A stretch of 34,950 bases of DNA, taken from contig PFDP01000013.1 of NCBI GenBank assembly GCA_002772535.1, positions 37,352-72,301 of the forward strand. The letters are read 5' to 3'. A program made the translations under genes and the position numbers. Numbering within the stretch: position 1 is the first letter of the stretch; the number at the start of each line of letters is the position of its first letter. This document shows, piece after piece, positions 16,251 through 21,669 of this stretch. This DNA is from Candidatus Peregrinibacteria bacterium CG10_big_fil_rev_8_21_14_0_10_36_19. GTDB lineage: Bacteria > Patescibacteriota > Gracilibacteria > UBA1369 > LOWO2-01-FULL-3. The notes beneath the pieces are model-generated. The model had not been told where the DNA came from and did no database searches. It worked only from the letters and a program-made list of their open reading frames with translations.

Positions 16251-16394
16251 ATATAACGTCTGGGTATAGGCGATGTTGTCTGGCGGTATAATAGCGAACG
16301 GAGTGAGCCATCACAAGCAAATATGGGTGAGGGCTTTGAGGCTGTGCTGAAAGCCAGCTGAAAAAGAGCCCGAACCGGCTATGCAGTGTTATGT
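16251..16394 (-). other. attC site S1
   Basis: Leftmost attC. Right core GTTATGT (16388-16394), left core ATATAAC (16251-16257). The inner structure carries GATGTT and TATAATAGC, then AATATGGGTG, as in all sites of the array. Orientation puts its cassette (C1) to the right. Its embedded ATAATA lacks a 17-nt spaced -35 on the minus strand. Confidence 0.85.
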
Positions 16395-16401
16395 GCTGTA
16401 G

Positions 16402-16426
16402 TAAAAAGCCACCGATTAGGTGGCTT
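16402..16426 (-). terminator. Terminator at the 3' end of the C1 gene remnant
   Basis: AAGCCACC and GGTGGCTT pair around a 5-nt loop. Read on the minus strand the hairpin is followed by five T. It lies between the gene remnant and attC S1. Confidence 0.7.
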
Positions 16427-16450
16427 AAATTTTCGGGCTTTCCATTTGAA

Positions 16451-16634
16451 TTATCTTTTCGCAAATAGTGCAACAGCATGGTAGTTTAATTTTGGTTTCG
16501 TGGGATTGCCCATTTGATATCCAATAGCAGTTTTGCGATCTACACCAGGCTGCATAAACCAGCAATTTCTGTACCATTGAATTTCTTTAGGCTCATTTTC
16601 TTTTATAGGTTTAGATAAAGCATCTAAAGTATCA
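16451..16634 (-). pseudogene. Gene remnant of cassette C1, no start codon
   Basis: A coding-like frame without an initiator. It reads RYDTLDALSKPIKENEP, then WYRNCWFMQPGVDRKTAIGY, and ends in ALFAKR before TAA at 16451-16453. Upstream the frame stays open through attC S2 without an ATG, and the first in-frame ATG lies half way through the protein. The usual leader between the gene start and the next attC (18-74 bp elsewhere) is missing, so the 5' end was probably lost when S2 joined here. Function unknown. Confidence 0.5.
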
Positions 16635-16746
16635 TAACGTTCGAGACTATGAGAAGTTGAACAGGTGTATAATAGCCCGAAGGGCGACCGCTGGCAAACA
16701 TGGGTGGAGCGACCAACGGGAGCGAGCCAGATATACTGTGTTAGGC
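16632..16746 (-). other. attC site S2
   Basis: Right core GTTAGGC (16740-16746, perfect GTTRRRY), left core TCATAAC (16632-16638). The inner arm includes GTGTATAATAGCC. On the minus strand TTGCCA (16697-16692), 17 nt and TATTAT (16674-16669) form a possible promoter reading left. Its cassette C2 lies to the right. Confidence 0.85.
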
Positions 16747-16811
16747 GATGTAATGTTTTTCGGTCTTCATTTATAATGTTAAAATCTCTTATATCAATAA
16801 ATTTGTTTTTT

Positions 16812-16863
16812 GTCTGGGGTGGTGGGCAGAGGGGATTAAGGGGTGAATGCCCGCTACCCAGAC
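16812..16863. repeat. Hairpin element A1
   Basis: Arms starting GTCTGGG and ending CCCAGAC enclose the loop AGGGGATTAAGGGGTGAA. One of five A-type elements that share the loop but have different, internally paired arms. It lies inside the left end of cassette C2. Confidence 0.85.
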
Positions 16864-16906
16864 ACCTTATTTTAGCCTAATCAATCTCTATTTTTGGGAT
16901 TTTGTA

Positions 16907-16935
16907 TTGACAAAGACGCTTTTTCATGCTATAAC
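16907..16935 (+). promoter_or_regulatory. Near-consensus sigma70 promoter
   Basis: TTGACA (16907-16912), a 17-nt spacer, then TATAAC (16930-16935). It drives the plus-strand GC-rich gene at 17108, giving a leader of about 165 nt. Confidence 0.85.
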
Positions 16936-17025
16936 TTCTATGTTAATTTGGTAGATTCCGTTCTGCTTTTGCAGTGGCGAAACCTCTAAATTGCAAGTGT
17001 TCTTTGACAGGGAAGGTAAGGCGAA

Positions 17026-17090
17026 GTGAGTAGCCCATAGCTCATAAATAATTTTGATGGGTTATGGGCTACTCACAGGCGATTATGCCT
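17026..17090 (+). promoter_or_regulatory. Structured 5' leader with two hairpins
   Basis: GTGAGTAGCCCATA (17026-17039) and TATGGGCTACTCAC (17063-17076) form a perfect 14-bp stem with a 23-nt loop. A small hairpin AGGC/GCCT (17077-17090) follows, then the ribosome binding site. It could control translation, stabilise the mRNA or bind a ligand. I cannot match it to a known riboswitch. Confidence 0.7.
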
Positions 17091-17096
17091 ACAACC

Positions 17097-17104
17097 GAGG
17101 AGGT
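17097..17104 (+). promoter_or_regulatory. Strong Shine-Dalgarno GAGGAGGT
   Basis: An almost perfect anti-16S match 3-4 nt before the ATG at 17108. It fixes the start of the GC-rich gene and contrasts with the absence of such sites before the other genes of the window. Confidence 0.85.
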
Positions 17105-17107
17105 AGC

Positions 17108-17452
17108 ATGAGCCCGCACGAGAACACGAAGAAGGTGTCGATTCAGTTCCTCTGCCGTGAGGAGGTCGAGAAGAACGCGCCCGAGAACAGCGTCAAGCGC
17201 TTCTTCTGGAAGCTCTTCCGCAGGCCCGCGCCGAAGATCACCGAGGTCGTCGAGACGCCGGTGGCCATCGAGGTCACCGCCGGCTACGAGGACAAGGGTG
17301 ATTATGCGACCTTGTGGATGACGTCCGAGGAGGCCAAGCCGCTCAAGGACAGGGGCGTCCAGATTTCCATTCTCCTGATCGACCACGCGATCTTCAACGG
17401 TCGCGGCCTCATCTTCAACGTCCCGAAGCAGGCACTCAGCTTCGTCGGCTGA
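17108..17452 (+). CDS. GC-rich orphan gene of cassette C2, hypothetical
   Basis: A 114-residue soluble protein I do not recognise. It starts MSPHENTKKVSIQFLCREEV, has a basic stretch FFWKLFRRPAPK (~35-46), and continues with TLWMTSEEAKPLKDRGVQIS to the end PKQALSFVG. I start it at 17108 because of the GAGGAGGT ribosome binding site; an upstream in-frame ATG at 17054 lies in the leader hairpin. The gene is strongly GC-rich with C/G at third positions, unlike every neighbour, and is on the opposite strand from the other cassette genes. It has its own promoter, and is followed by a hairpin, a hammerhead ribozyme and a terminator. This is a complete foreign expression unit, probably from a higher-GC donor. 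Function unknown. Confidence 0.8.
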   Translation: MSPHENTKKVSIQFLCREEVEKNAPENSVKRFFWKLFRRPAPKITEVVETPVAIEVTAGYEDKGDYATLWMTSEEAKPLKDRGVQISILLIDHAIFNGRGLIFNVPKQALSFVG

Positions 17453-17480
17453 ACGTCACCTTCCCAACAACACTTCAACC

Positions 17481-17514
17481 GGAGCCAGTCTCGATTGCAC
17501 GTCGAGCTGGCTCC
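17481..17514 (+). other. Stable 3'-UTR hairpin before the ribozyme
   Basis: GGAGCCAG/CTGGCTCC (outer) and CTCGA/TCGAG (inner) form a 13-bp stem with one bulged T. No T run follows, so it is not a classical terminator. It ends one base before stem III of the hammerhead, so it would cap the 3' end of the cleaved mRNA. Confidence 0.8.
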
Positions 17515-17515
17515 A

Positions 17516-17582
17516 AAGGATCTTCCGTTGAAAACGGAACTGATGAGTCCATTACGATTGTAATGAGCAGGACGAAATCCTT
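17516..17582 (+). ncRNA. Hammerhead ribozyme, type III topology
   Basis: All core elements are present in order. Stem III is AAGGAT (17516-17521) with ATCCTT (17577-17582). The predicted cleavage base is C17522. Stem I is TTCCGTT/AACGGAA closed by a GAA loop (17523-17539). The core CTGATGA is at 17540-17546. Stem II is GTCC/GGAC (17547-17550, 17570-17573), extended by the hairpin ATTAC/GTAAT and a GAGCA bulge. GAAA is at 17574-17577. Because the open end is stem III, the topology is type III, uncommon in bacteria. It lies 64 nt after the stop of the 114-residue gene and 12 nt before a terminator. Confidence 0.9.
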
Positions 17583-17593
17583 ATCAAATGACT

Positions 17594-17615
17594 CCGCCAA
17601 CACGGCGGTTTTTTT
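17594..17615 (+). terminator. Rho-independent terminator after the ribozyme
   Basis: CCGCC/GGCGG with a 5-nt loop followed by seven T. It ends the plus-strand transcript of cassette C2 just after the hammerhead. Confidence 0.9.
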
Positions 17616-17627
17616 CATTCAAAAAGC

Positions 17628-17666
17628 GTTTCCGTAGCGTAGCGGAGGAAACACCACATTTCCCCT
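17628..17666. repeat. Hairpin element B1
   Basis: GTTTCC...GGAAAC hairpin followed by the conserved tail ACCACATTTCCCCT. Right-hand partner of A1 inside cassette C2. Confidence 0.8.
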
Positions 17667-17756
17667 AATCAAAAAAATAAAAAGCAAATTTATTCCCTTT
17701 TTTAAAAAGCCTATCAAAATATCCATAAATTAAAAGAAAAATATTTTTTGAATTGC

Positions 17757-17880
17757 GTATAACGTTCAGGCATATGCGATGTTCACTGGCGGTTATAATA
17801 TTGTCTGAAAGGCGTTACCGCCAGTGTGAACATGGGCGTAACGAGCGTAGCGGAGTGAAGCCGCATAGTGCTTGTTAGCT
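17757..17880 (-). other. attC site S3
   Basis: Right core GTTAGCT (17874-17880), left core GTATAAC (17757-17763). The right flank matches the left flank of S4 after reverse complementing (GTTAGC.GA..TTGGG.TGTTTTT), marking cassette C3. Confidence 0.88.
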
Positions 17881-17896
17881 GATGTTGGGATGTTTT

Positions 17897-18397
17897 TTAG
17901 TAAACCTCTTTGAGTAAATCAATTGTCTTACTCTCTTCAACCAATCTTTTAAGGTCGTCCGAGAATGGTCCATAATAGGTGTAGCCAGCTCCACCTGCTT
18001 GTGCGAAATAAAATTCTTGATTGCCAGAGTGTAATGATTCTTGTGATAGTATTAGTAAATCGCCGCCACATGGTCCGTCTGCATTTTCAGGACATGCGAT
18101 TTTTACTTTAGCAATTTCTTTTAATCCTAATTCATCAGGAGTTTTCATTAGAAAACTATTGCTTTCTCCAAGTGTTTCAGCATCAACTCTTGTTTCGTAG
18201 TATTCAACTAATGATTTTTGTGGAGCTGGCGTAGTTTTAATTATAGGTGTTTCTACTTCATCTATACTTTCAACAGCAACTGGTTGTTCTGTTTCAGTAG
18301 TGCTTTGGAAGTAGTAATAAACACCGCCCCCCACTAAAACTGCTGTGATGATGACTGCGAGGACGACCGTCCCAATATTTGATTTTCCTTGTTCCAT
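17897..18397 (-). CDS. Cassette C3: anchored exported protein
   Basis: A 166-residue protein with one N-terminal membrane helix (residues ~10-30, TVVLAVIITAVLVGGGVYYY), then a Thr/Pro-rich linker and a small globular domain. The domain contains VKIACPENADGPCGGDLLIL, whose Cys pair could form a disulfide outside the cell. No family recognised. The stop lies 16 bp from the attC core and the start 70 bp from the next attC, the usual cassette layout. No Shine-Dalgarno. Confidence 0.78.
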   Translation of the reverse strand: MEQGKSNIGTVVLAVIITAVLVGGGVYYYFQSTTETEQPVAVESIDEVETPIIKTTPAPQKSLVEYYETRVDAETLGESNSFLMKTPDELGLKEIAKVKIACPENADGPCGGDLLILSQESLHSGNQEFYFAQAGGAGYTYYGPFSDDLKRLVEESKTIDLLKEVY

Positions 18398-18466
18398 AGA
18401 TTTTTGTTAATGAATATTTTTCAAAATAATTGTATATGAAATCGAGAATAAAAACAGCCCAATTTC

Positions 18467-18594
18467 GGCTAACGTTCGCGGCTATGAGAAGTTTGGCGGC
18501 GGTATAATGTGTGCGTCAGCGCTCACCGCCGCCAAACTTGGGAGAATGAACGGAGCGATAGCGGAGTGAGTGAACCAGTTATTCATTGTTGTCT
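18467..18594 (-). other. attC site S4
   Basis: Right core GTTGTCT (18588-18594), left core GGCTAAC (18467-18473). The inner hairpin arm is TTTGGCGGCGG with TATAAT at its tip. The right flank is shared with the inverted left flank of S5 (TTG(C)CTAATTTTT). Confidence 0.82.
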
Positions 18595-18613
18595 GTTGTT
18601 GCGCTAATTTTTT

Positions 18614-19186
18614 CTAATTTAATTGCAAGCTCGCGATCATAGCTTGTACTTCTGACATATCATACCAAGTTTCAAATAAGTGTAGTTGATATACTTTGTC
18701 TTGATGTGAAAAAAGGAAGTACAGCATAGTACCTGCAGCACCTGTGTTGCTTTCTGTATATACATTTTGACCATCAATAGTGAAATCTGTTTTTTTCAGA
18801 TCGCGAGCGGAAATATAATCTTCTAGAGATTTGTTTGGTGAAAACTTACTATCCAATATTTCTAATGTAAAGTAATTTGACCATTGAGCTGGCTGCGGCG
18901 GCTGAACGTCTAGTTGTGCTACATCTTCATATACAGTCCAGTCATCGGGATATTCAAAACTGAGTGCGTATACCTCGCTGGTGTAAGTTTTTGTTGCTTT
19001 ACTAGCTTGTGGAGCTTCTGGCTCTTTTACTTCGTTGACCACTATCTTTGTTTCATTATTTTCTTCTATTACAGCAGGTTCTTCTGTATTAGTATTCTGA
19101 CTTTGCCAGAGAAAAAAGCCGCCGCCTACGATTGTTGTTAATACGACAGTCAGAATGATTGTCCAAGGATTAGTTTTGTACTCCAT
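18614..19186 (-). CDS. Cassette C4: anchored protein with PsbP-like domain
   Basis: A 190-residue protein with an N-terminal membrane helix (~9-27), a Glu-rich linker, and an extracytoplasmic domain beginning YALSFEYPDDWTVYED, a pattern typical of PsbP-like/PsbP-C lipocalin-type domains in uncharacterised bacterial proteins. It ends SEVQAMIASLQLN, again typical. Its architecture (helix, acidic linker, small domain) parallels the C3 gene, so both may be surface-exposed. Substrate unknown. Confidence 0.78.
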   Translation of the reverse strand: MEYKTNPWTIILTVVLTTIVGGGFFLWQSQNTNTEEPAVIEENNETKIVVNEVKEPEAPQASKATKTYTSEVYALSFEYPDDWTVYEDVAQLDVQPPQPAQWSNYFTLEILDSKFSPNKSLEDYISARDLKKTDFTIDGQNVYTESNTGAAGTMLYFLFSHQDKVYQLHLFETWYDMSEVQAMIASLQLN

Positions 19187-19248
19187 ATTATTGTGGGTTA
19201 AATAAGTTAGAAATTACTTTACACTTGAAGAAAAATTAGTGCAATTTC

Positions 19249-19347
19249 ATACAACGTTCGGGTATAGGCGATGTTTGTTGATGGTAGAATTTTACCACCA
19301 TCAACAAATATGTGCGAGTGAAACGAGCCAGATATACGCTGTTGTGA
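19249..19347 (-). other. attC site S5
   Basis: The shortest site. Right core GTTGTGA (19341-19347), left core ATACAAC (19249-19255). The inner arm is TTTGTTGATGGT. The right flank TTTGACTTATTTTTT recurs inverted left of S6, bounding cassette C5. Confidence 0.85.
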
Positions 19348-19357
19348 GATGTTTGAC

Positions 19358-19579
19358 TTATTTTTTGTTTTCAAAATCAACTTCGGTGAGATTTGATTGT
19401 CTTAGAATAGAGCGAAAAGTACCAAAGGGGATTTCTTTTTTTGGGTGAGGTACAATAACAGTAAGGGGGTCTTTAGCTGATTTTCGGTATTTTGTGTGGC
19501 TACCTTTTTGCGATACGAAAAAGAAGCCCTTGTTTTCAAGAACTTTTATAATGTGTTTTGAAGAATACAGTTTAGGCAT
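19358..19579 (-). CDS. hicA: HicA-type toxin (mRNA interferase)
   Basis: A 73-residue HicA/YcfA-fold protein that would cleave mRNA and arrest growth unless bound by HicB. The dsRBD-like fold shows HIIKVLENKGFFFVSQKGSH with the catalytic His28 in the conserved GSH, followed by VIVPHPKKEIPFGTFRSIL, the family hallmark. It lies downstream of hicB and overlaps it by 8 bp. Toxin-antitoxin pairs are frequent in integron arrays, where they help to keep the array. Confidence 0.93.
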   Translation of the reverse strand: MPKLYSSKHIIKVLENKGFFFVSQKGSHTKYRKSAKDPLTVIVPHPKKEIPFGTFRSILRQSNLTEVDFENKK

Positions 19580-19790
19580 ACTTCAGAGATTGTGAAACTA
19601 TCTGTGGTCTATTAACCGTTGTTATTTTAGCTTCTTTATGGTCTTCAAAGTATAGTTCAAGTGCTTCATCAAGATTAGCAAGGGCTTCTTGTCTGGTCTC
19701 ACCGAAGCTGGAAACTTCAACATTAAGACACTGAGCAACATAGTATTTGCCTTCTTTCCAAATAACGCTTTTTACTGATATTTTAGCCAT
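19572..19790 (-). CDS. hicB: HicB-type antitoxin
   Basis: A 72-residue antitoxin with the partial RNase H-like HicB fold: WKEGKYYVAQCLNVEVSSFGE followed by TRQEALANLDEALELYFED. It has no obvious C-terminal DNA-binding domain, so autorepression would need another site or the complex. Gene order is antitoxin first. The start is 59 bp from attC S6, which on this strand carries TTGCAC, 17 nt, TATTTT, a possible promoter for the pair. Confidence 0.92.
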   Translation of the reverse strand: MAKISVKSVIWKEGKYYVAQCLNVEVSSFGETRQEALANLDEALELYFEDHKEAKITTVNRPQIVSQSLKYA

Positions 19791-19848
19791 AATTTTTTAT
19801 GTTTATGTGTCTTGATGTTAGTAGTTTGAAAAAAATAAGTCAAATTTC

Positions 19849-19985
19849 ACATAACGTCCGCGCGTTGGCGAACTTGTGCAGGTGTAAAATAACCGAAGGT
19901 TAACACCTGTGCAAGTTGGGCGAGTGGTTTAAGGGGCGGCCTTTGGTCGGCCACAGAAACCCGAGCCGCTAACGCGCTGTTAGGT
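19849..19985 (-). other. attC site S6
   Basis: Right core GTTAGGT (19979-19985), left core ACATAAC (19849-19855). The inner arms are TTGTGCAGGTGT and ACACCTGTGCAA. A minus-strand promoter-like pair lies at 19914-19909 and 19891-19886 with a 17-nt spacer. Long GC-rich stem GGGGCGGCC/GGTCGGCC in the loop region. Confidence 0.85.
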
Positions 19986-20048
19986 GAGGGCAAAGCCCCG
20001 AGCACCGCAGCGAAGCGAGGAGCGCAGAGTTGCAAGAAAAATTTATCC

Positions 20049-20450
20049 TTATTTTTGCCACCAAGGTTTGCAGTGCATTACGTGCGCTTGGCGTAGAGGA
20101 TTATCCCAGTTTGCTTCAAGTGCTTCTCTTGTTAAACCAAGACTTTCAACGTCCGTGCCGGTTACTATGCATGGCAATTGCGACCTTTCCGCTTGTACTT
20201 TAAGGAGAACCTGTTTTGTAACTTCTAGTGTCAGACCTGGGTTTCCGCTAGTAATTGCAGCAATTGCCGCATATGCAGAGTCCTCAAAGCGCACGCCTTG
20301 GCCGGCTGGCAAACCTGCCAATTCTTCTGCTAAACGAAGACGTCTTTCTATGATAGGACGAGTTAATTCTGGGTCGTCTGTTATTTCGATGACGCACATT
20401 GTAGGTTTTTTATCTTCGCCTTCGGCGCCTTCTGGTTTATCGAGAGCCAT
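20049..20450 (-). CDS. Cassette C6: hypothetical protein
   Basis: A 133-residue soluble protein of unknown function. The N-terminus is charged and disordered (MALDKPEGAEGEDKKP). A helical region LTRPIIERRLRLAEELAGLP follows, with the compact part around DSAYAAIAAITSGNPGL. It ends VMHCKPWWQK. Codon use is somewhat more GC-rich than its neighbours, suggesting a different donor. The cassette inverted repeat TTGCAAGAAAAATTTAT flanks it on both sides; on the left an extra GC-rich hairpin (19989-20031) separates it from the attC core. Confidence 0.75.
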   Translation of the reverse strand: MALDKPEGAEGEDKKPTMCVIEITDDPELTRPIIERRLRLAEELAGLPAGQGVRFEDSAYAAIAAITSGNPGLTLEVTKQVLLKVQAERSQLPCIVTGTDVESLGLTREALEANWDNPLRQAHVMHCKPWWQK

Positions 20451-20523
20451 ATATGTTTGGTTACAGGTTTGCCAGCCTATCCTATTTGTTGTTCAATGTC
20501 CAATAAATTTTTCTTGCAATTTC

Positions 20524-20640
20524 GCCTAACGTTTCGGCATATACGATGTTGCACGGGTGTATAATAGCCGACAGGCTACACCCGTGCAATATGGGCGAAG
20601 GTTTGCGGAGCAAACCGTAGCTGTATATGCCGTGTTATAT
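20524..20640 (-). other. attC site S7
   Basis: Right core GTTATAT (20634-20640), left core GCCTAAC (20524-20530). The inner hairpin TTGCACGGGTGT/ACACCCGTGCAA is nearly identical to that of S11. On the minus strand TTGCAC (20589-20584), 17 nt and TATTAT (20566-20561) form a promoter-like pair facing the C6 gene. Its right core and flank match the inverted left end of S8, 6.3 kb away. Confidence 0.9.
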
Positions 20641-20710
20641 GATGTACATGTTTTCCTTTAATTTCTGAAAGAAATTGCTCTTAAAAAGAATCCGATTTTG
20701 TTTTTGTTTT
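20641..20710. repeat. Left terminal inverted repeat of cassette C7
   Basis: Starts at the attC core. TACATGTTTTCCTTT, then a hairpin (ATTTC/GAAAT), then GCTCTTAAAAAGAATCCG and a T-rich stretch. The same blocks occur inverted at 26840-26908, but there the hairpin is GGGGC/GCCCC, so the hairpin is kept as structure and not as sequence. Confidence 0.9.
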
Positions 20711-20714
20711 TCTG

Positions 20715-20767
20715 TTTTGGGCGAAGGGCAGAGGGGAATTAAAGGGGTGAATGCCCGTAGCCCAAAA
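20715..20767. repeat. Hairpin element A2
   Basis: Arms TTTTGGGC/GCCCAAAA with the conserved loop GAGGGGAATTAAAGGGG, TGAA. It follows directly on the left terminal inverted repeat of C7. Confidence 0.85.
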
Positions 20768-20776
20768 CACCTTATC

Positions 20777-21264
20777 TTAAATACTGCAAACACCGTCTTT
20801 GCAGTCTCCACCTTTTTTCTTGAGCGGACATTGCTTGTCTGCATAGGAACAGAAAACGCAGCAATCCTCACCTTGTGCCTTGATGGTTTCTTTGCAACTT
20901 TCACAAACATAAAACGGCACGCATGAGTGGTTGGAATTTCACCTTCTTGTTTGTGACCGCATTTTGGACAGGTCAAAGTGGCAATATCTTTTTGTTCGGT
21001 TTCCTCTTCCGCCTTTTTTTCAAGTTGAAGCGCTTTTACAGCGTTAGGATATCCAAGCAAAACTTGCTGATCTGCTTTATCTTTGTTCAAAACGGTCACC
21101 GGAACGGACATTGCGCCTCCGCTTAAGTTTAGCATGTCAGCCAGATCTTTTTCGCTTGCTGTAACATCGTGGCTTGTGTAGGGGATATTTTTCTCGTCCA
21201 GCTTTGCTTTGAGAGCTTTGCAAAAGCCGCATTGTGGAGTGGTATAAATATCTACAGTTTTCAT
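20777..21264 (-). pseudogene. Glutaredoxin-zinc ribbon protein with frameshift
   Basis: The N-terminal 80 residues are a glutaredoxin-like domain (MKTVDIYTTPQCGFC, Cys12 and Cys15; SVPVTVL is the cis-Pro region). Next comes the first half of a zinc ribbon (LTCPKCGHKQEGEIPTTHAC). Around 20915-20925 the frame breaks. The remainder is intact in another frame: VPFYVCESCKETIKAQGEDC, then CVFCSYADKQCP, and ends DGVCSI before TAA at 20777. Together they match a common family fusing glutaredoxin with a DCCVFC-type ribbon. Loss of one GTGC unit from a GTGC-GTGC run would explain the break; assembly error or true decay are both possible. Unrepaired, the frame runs on into attC S7. Confidence 0.8.
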
Positions 21265-21297
21265 ATTACTGCTTTTAAGAATTAAAAAATGTACTTC

Positions 21298-21669
21298 TTA
21301 TGTCCATAATTTTAATAAAACACCTGTATAATGGACAATGACGTAGAGAAAGAAGATGTAACCCAGAACTCCAGTTATGAAAACAATCAATATAGTGTTG
21401 ATAATTTTGTTTCGTTGCTTCTTTGCTTTTTCAATGGTGCAAATTCCTTTTGATTTATAGAAATACCATGCGAGTGATGCAAAAAGGAAAATGAGGCCTG
21501 TGATTCTGAAATACCATTTATAATCTCCGTAGAATGTATCTGCCAAAGATGATGCGAAACTTACCGTTGAAAGCCCAAGGAGAACCAGGAAAATGGGAGA
21601 TAAGCAACATAGGGAGGCGAATAGAATCGGCAAAGATGTCAGTTTGATTATTTCTTTCATTCTTGCCAT
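21298..21669 (-). CDS. MerT-like membrane protein
   Basis: A 123-residue protein with three hydrophobic helices (~10-35, 48-67, 88-112). The first contains a vicinal Cys pair (Cys21-Cys22) in LFASLCCLSPIFLVLLG, as in the mercuric transporter MerT, and a further Cys lies in the loop KGICTIEK. MerT moves Hg(II) between Cys pairs; here there is only one Cys in the second position and no MerA or MerR nearby, so mercury transport is an inference. A thiol or other soft-metal role fits the thioredoxin and CcdA neighbours. Its start overlaps the CcdA-DUF3179 stop by 13 bp; Met4 at 21660 is an alternative start. Confidence 0.78.
   Translation of the reverse strand: MARMKEIIKLTSLPILFASLCCLSPIFLVLLGLSTVSFASSLADTFYGDYKWYFRITGLIFLFASLAWYFYKSKGICTIEKAKKQRNKIINTILIVFITGVLGYIFFLYVIVHYTGVLLKLWT

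Noticed and set aside
20635-20910. Extended C-terminus of the glutaredoxin-like protein running into attC S7
   Set aside because: It is out-of-frame readthrough after the frameshift; the zinc-ribbon residues continue in the other frame and stop at 20777.
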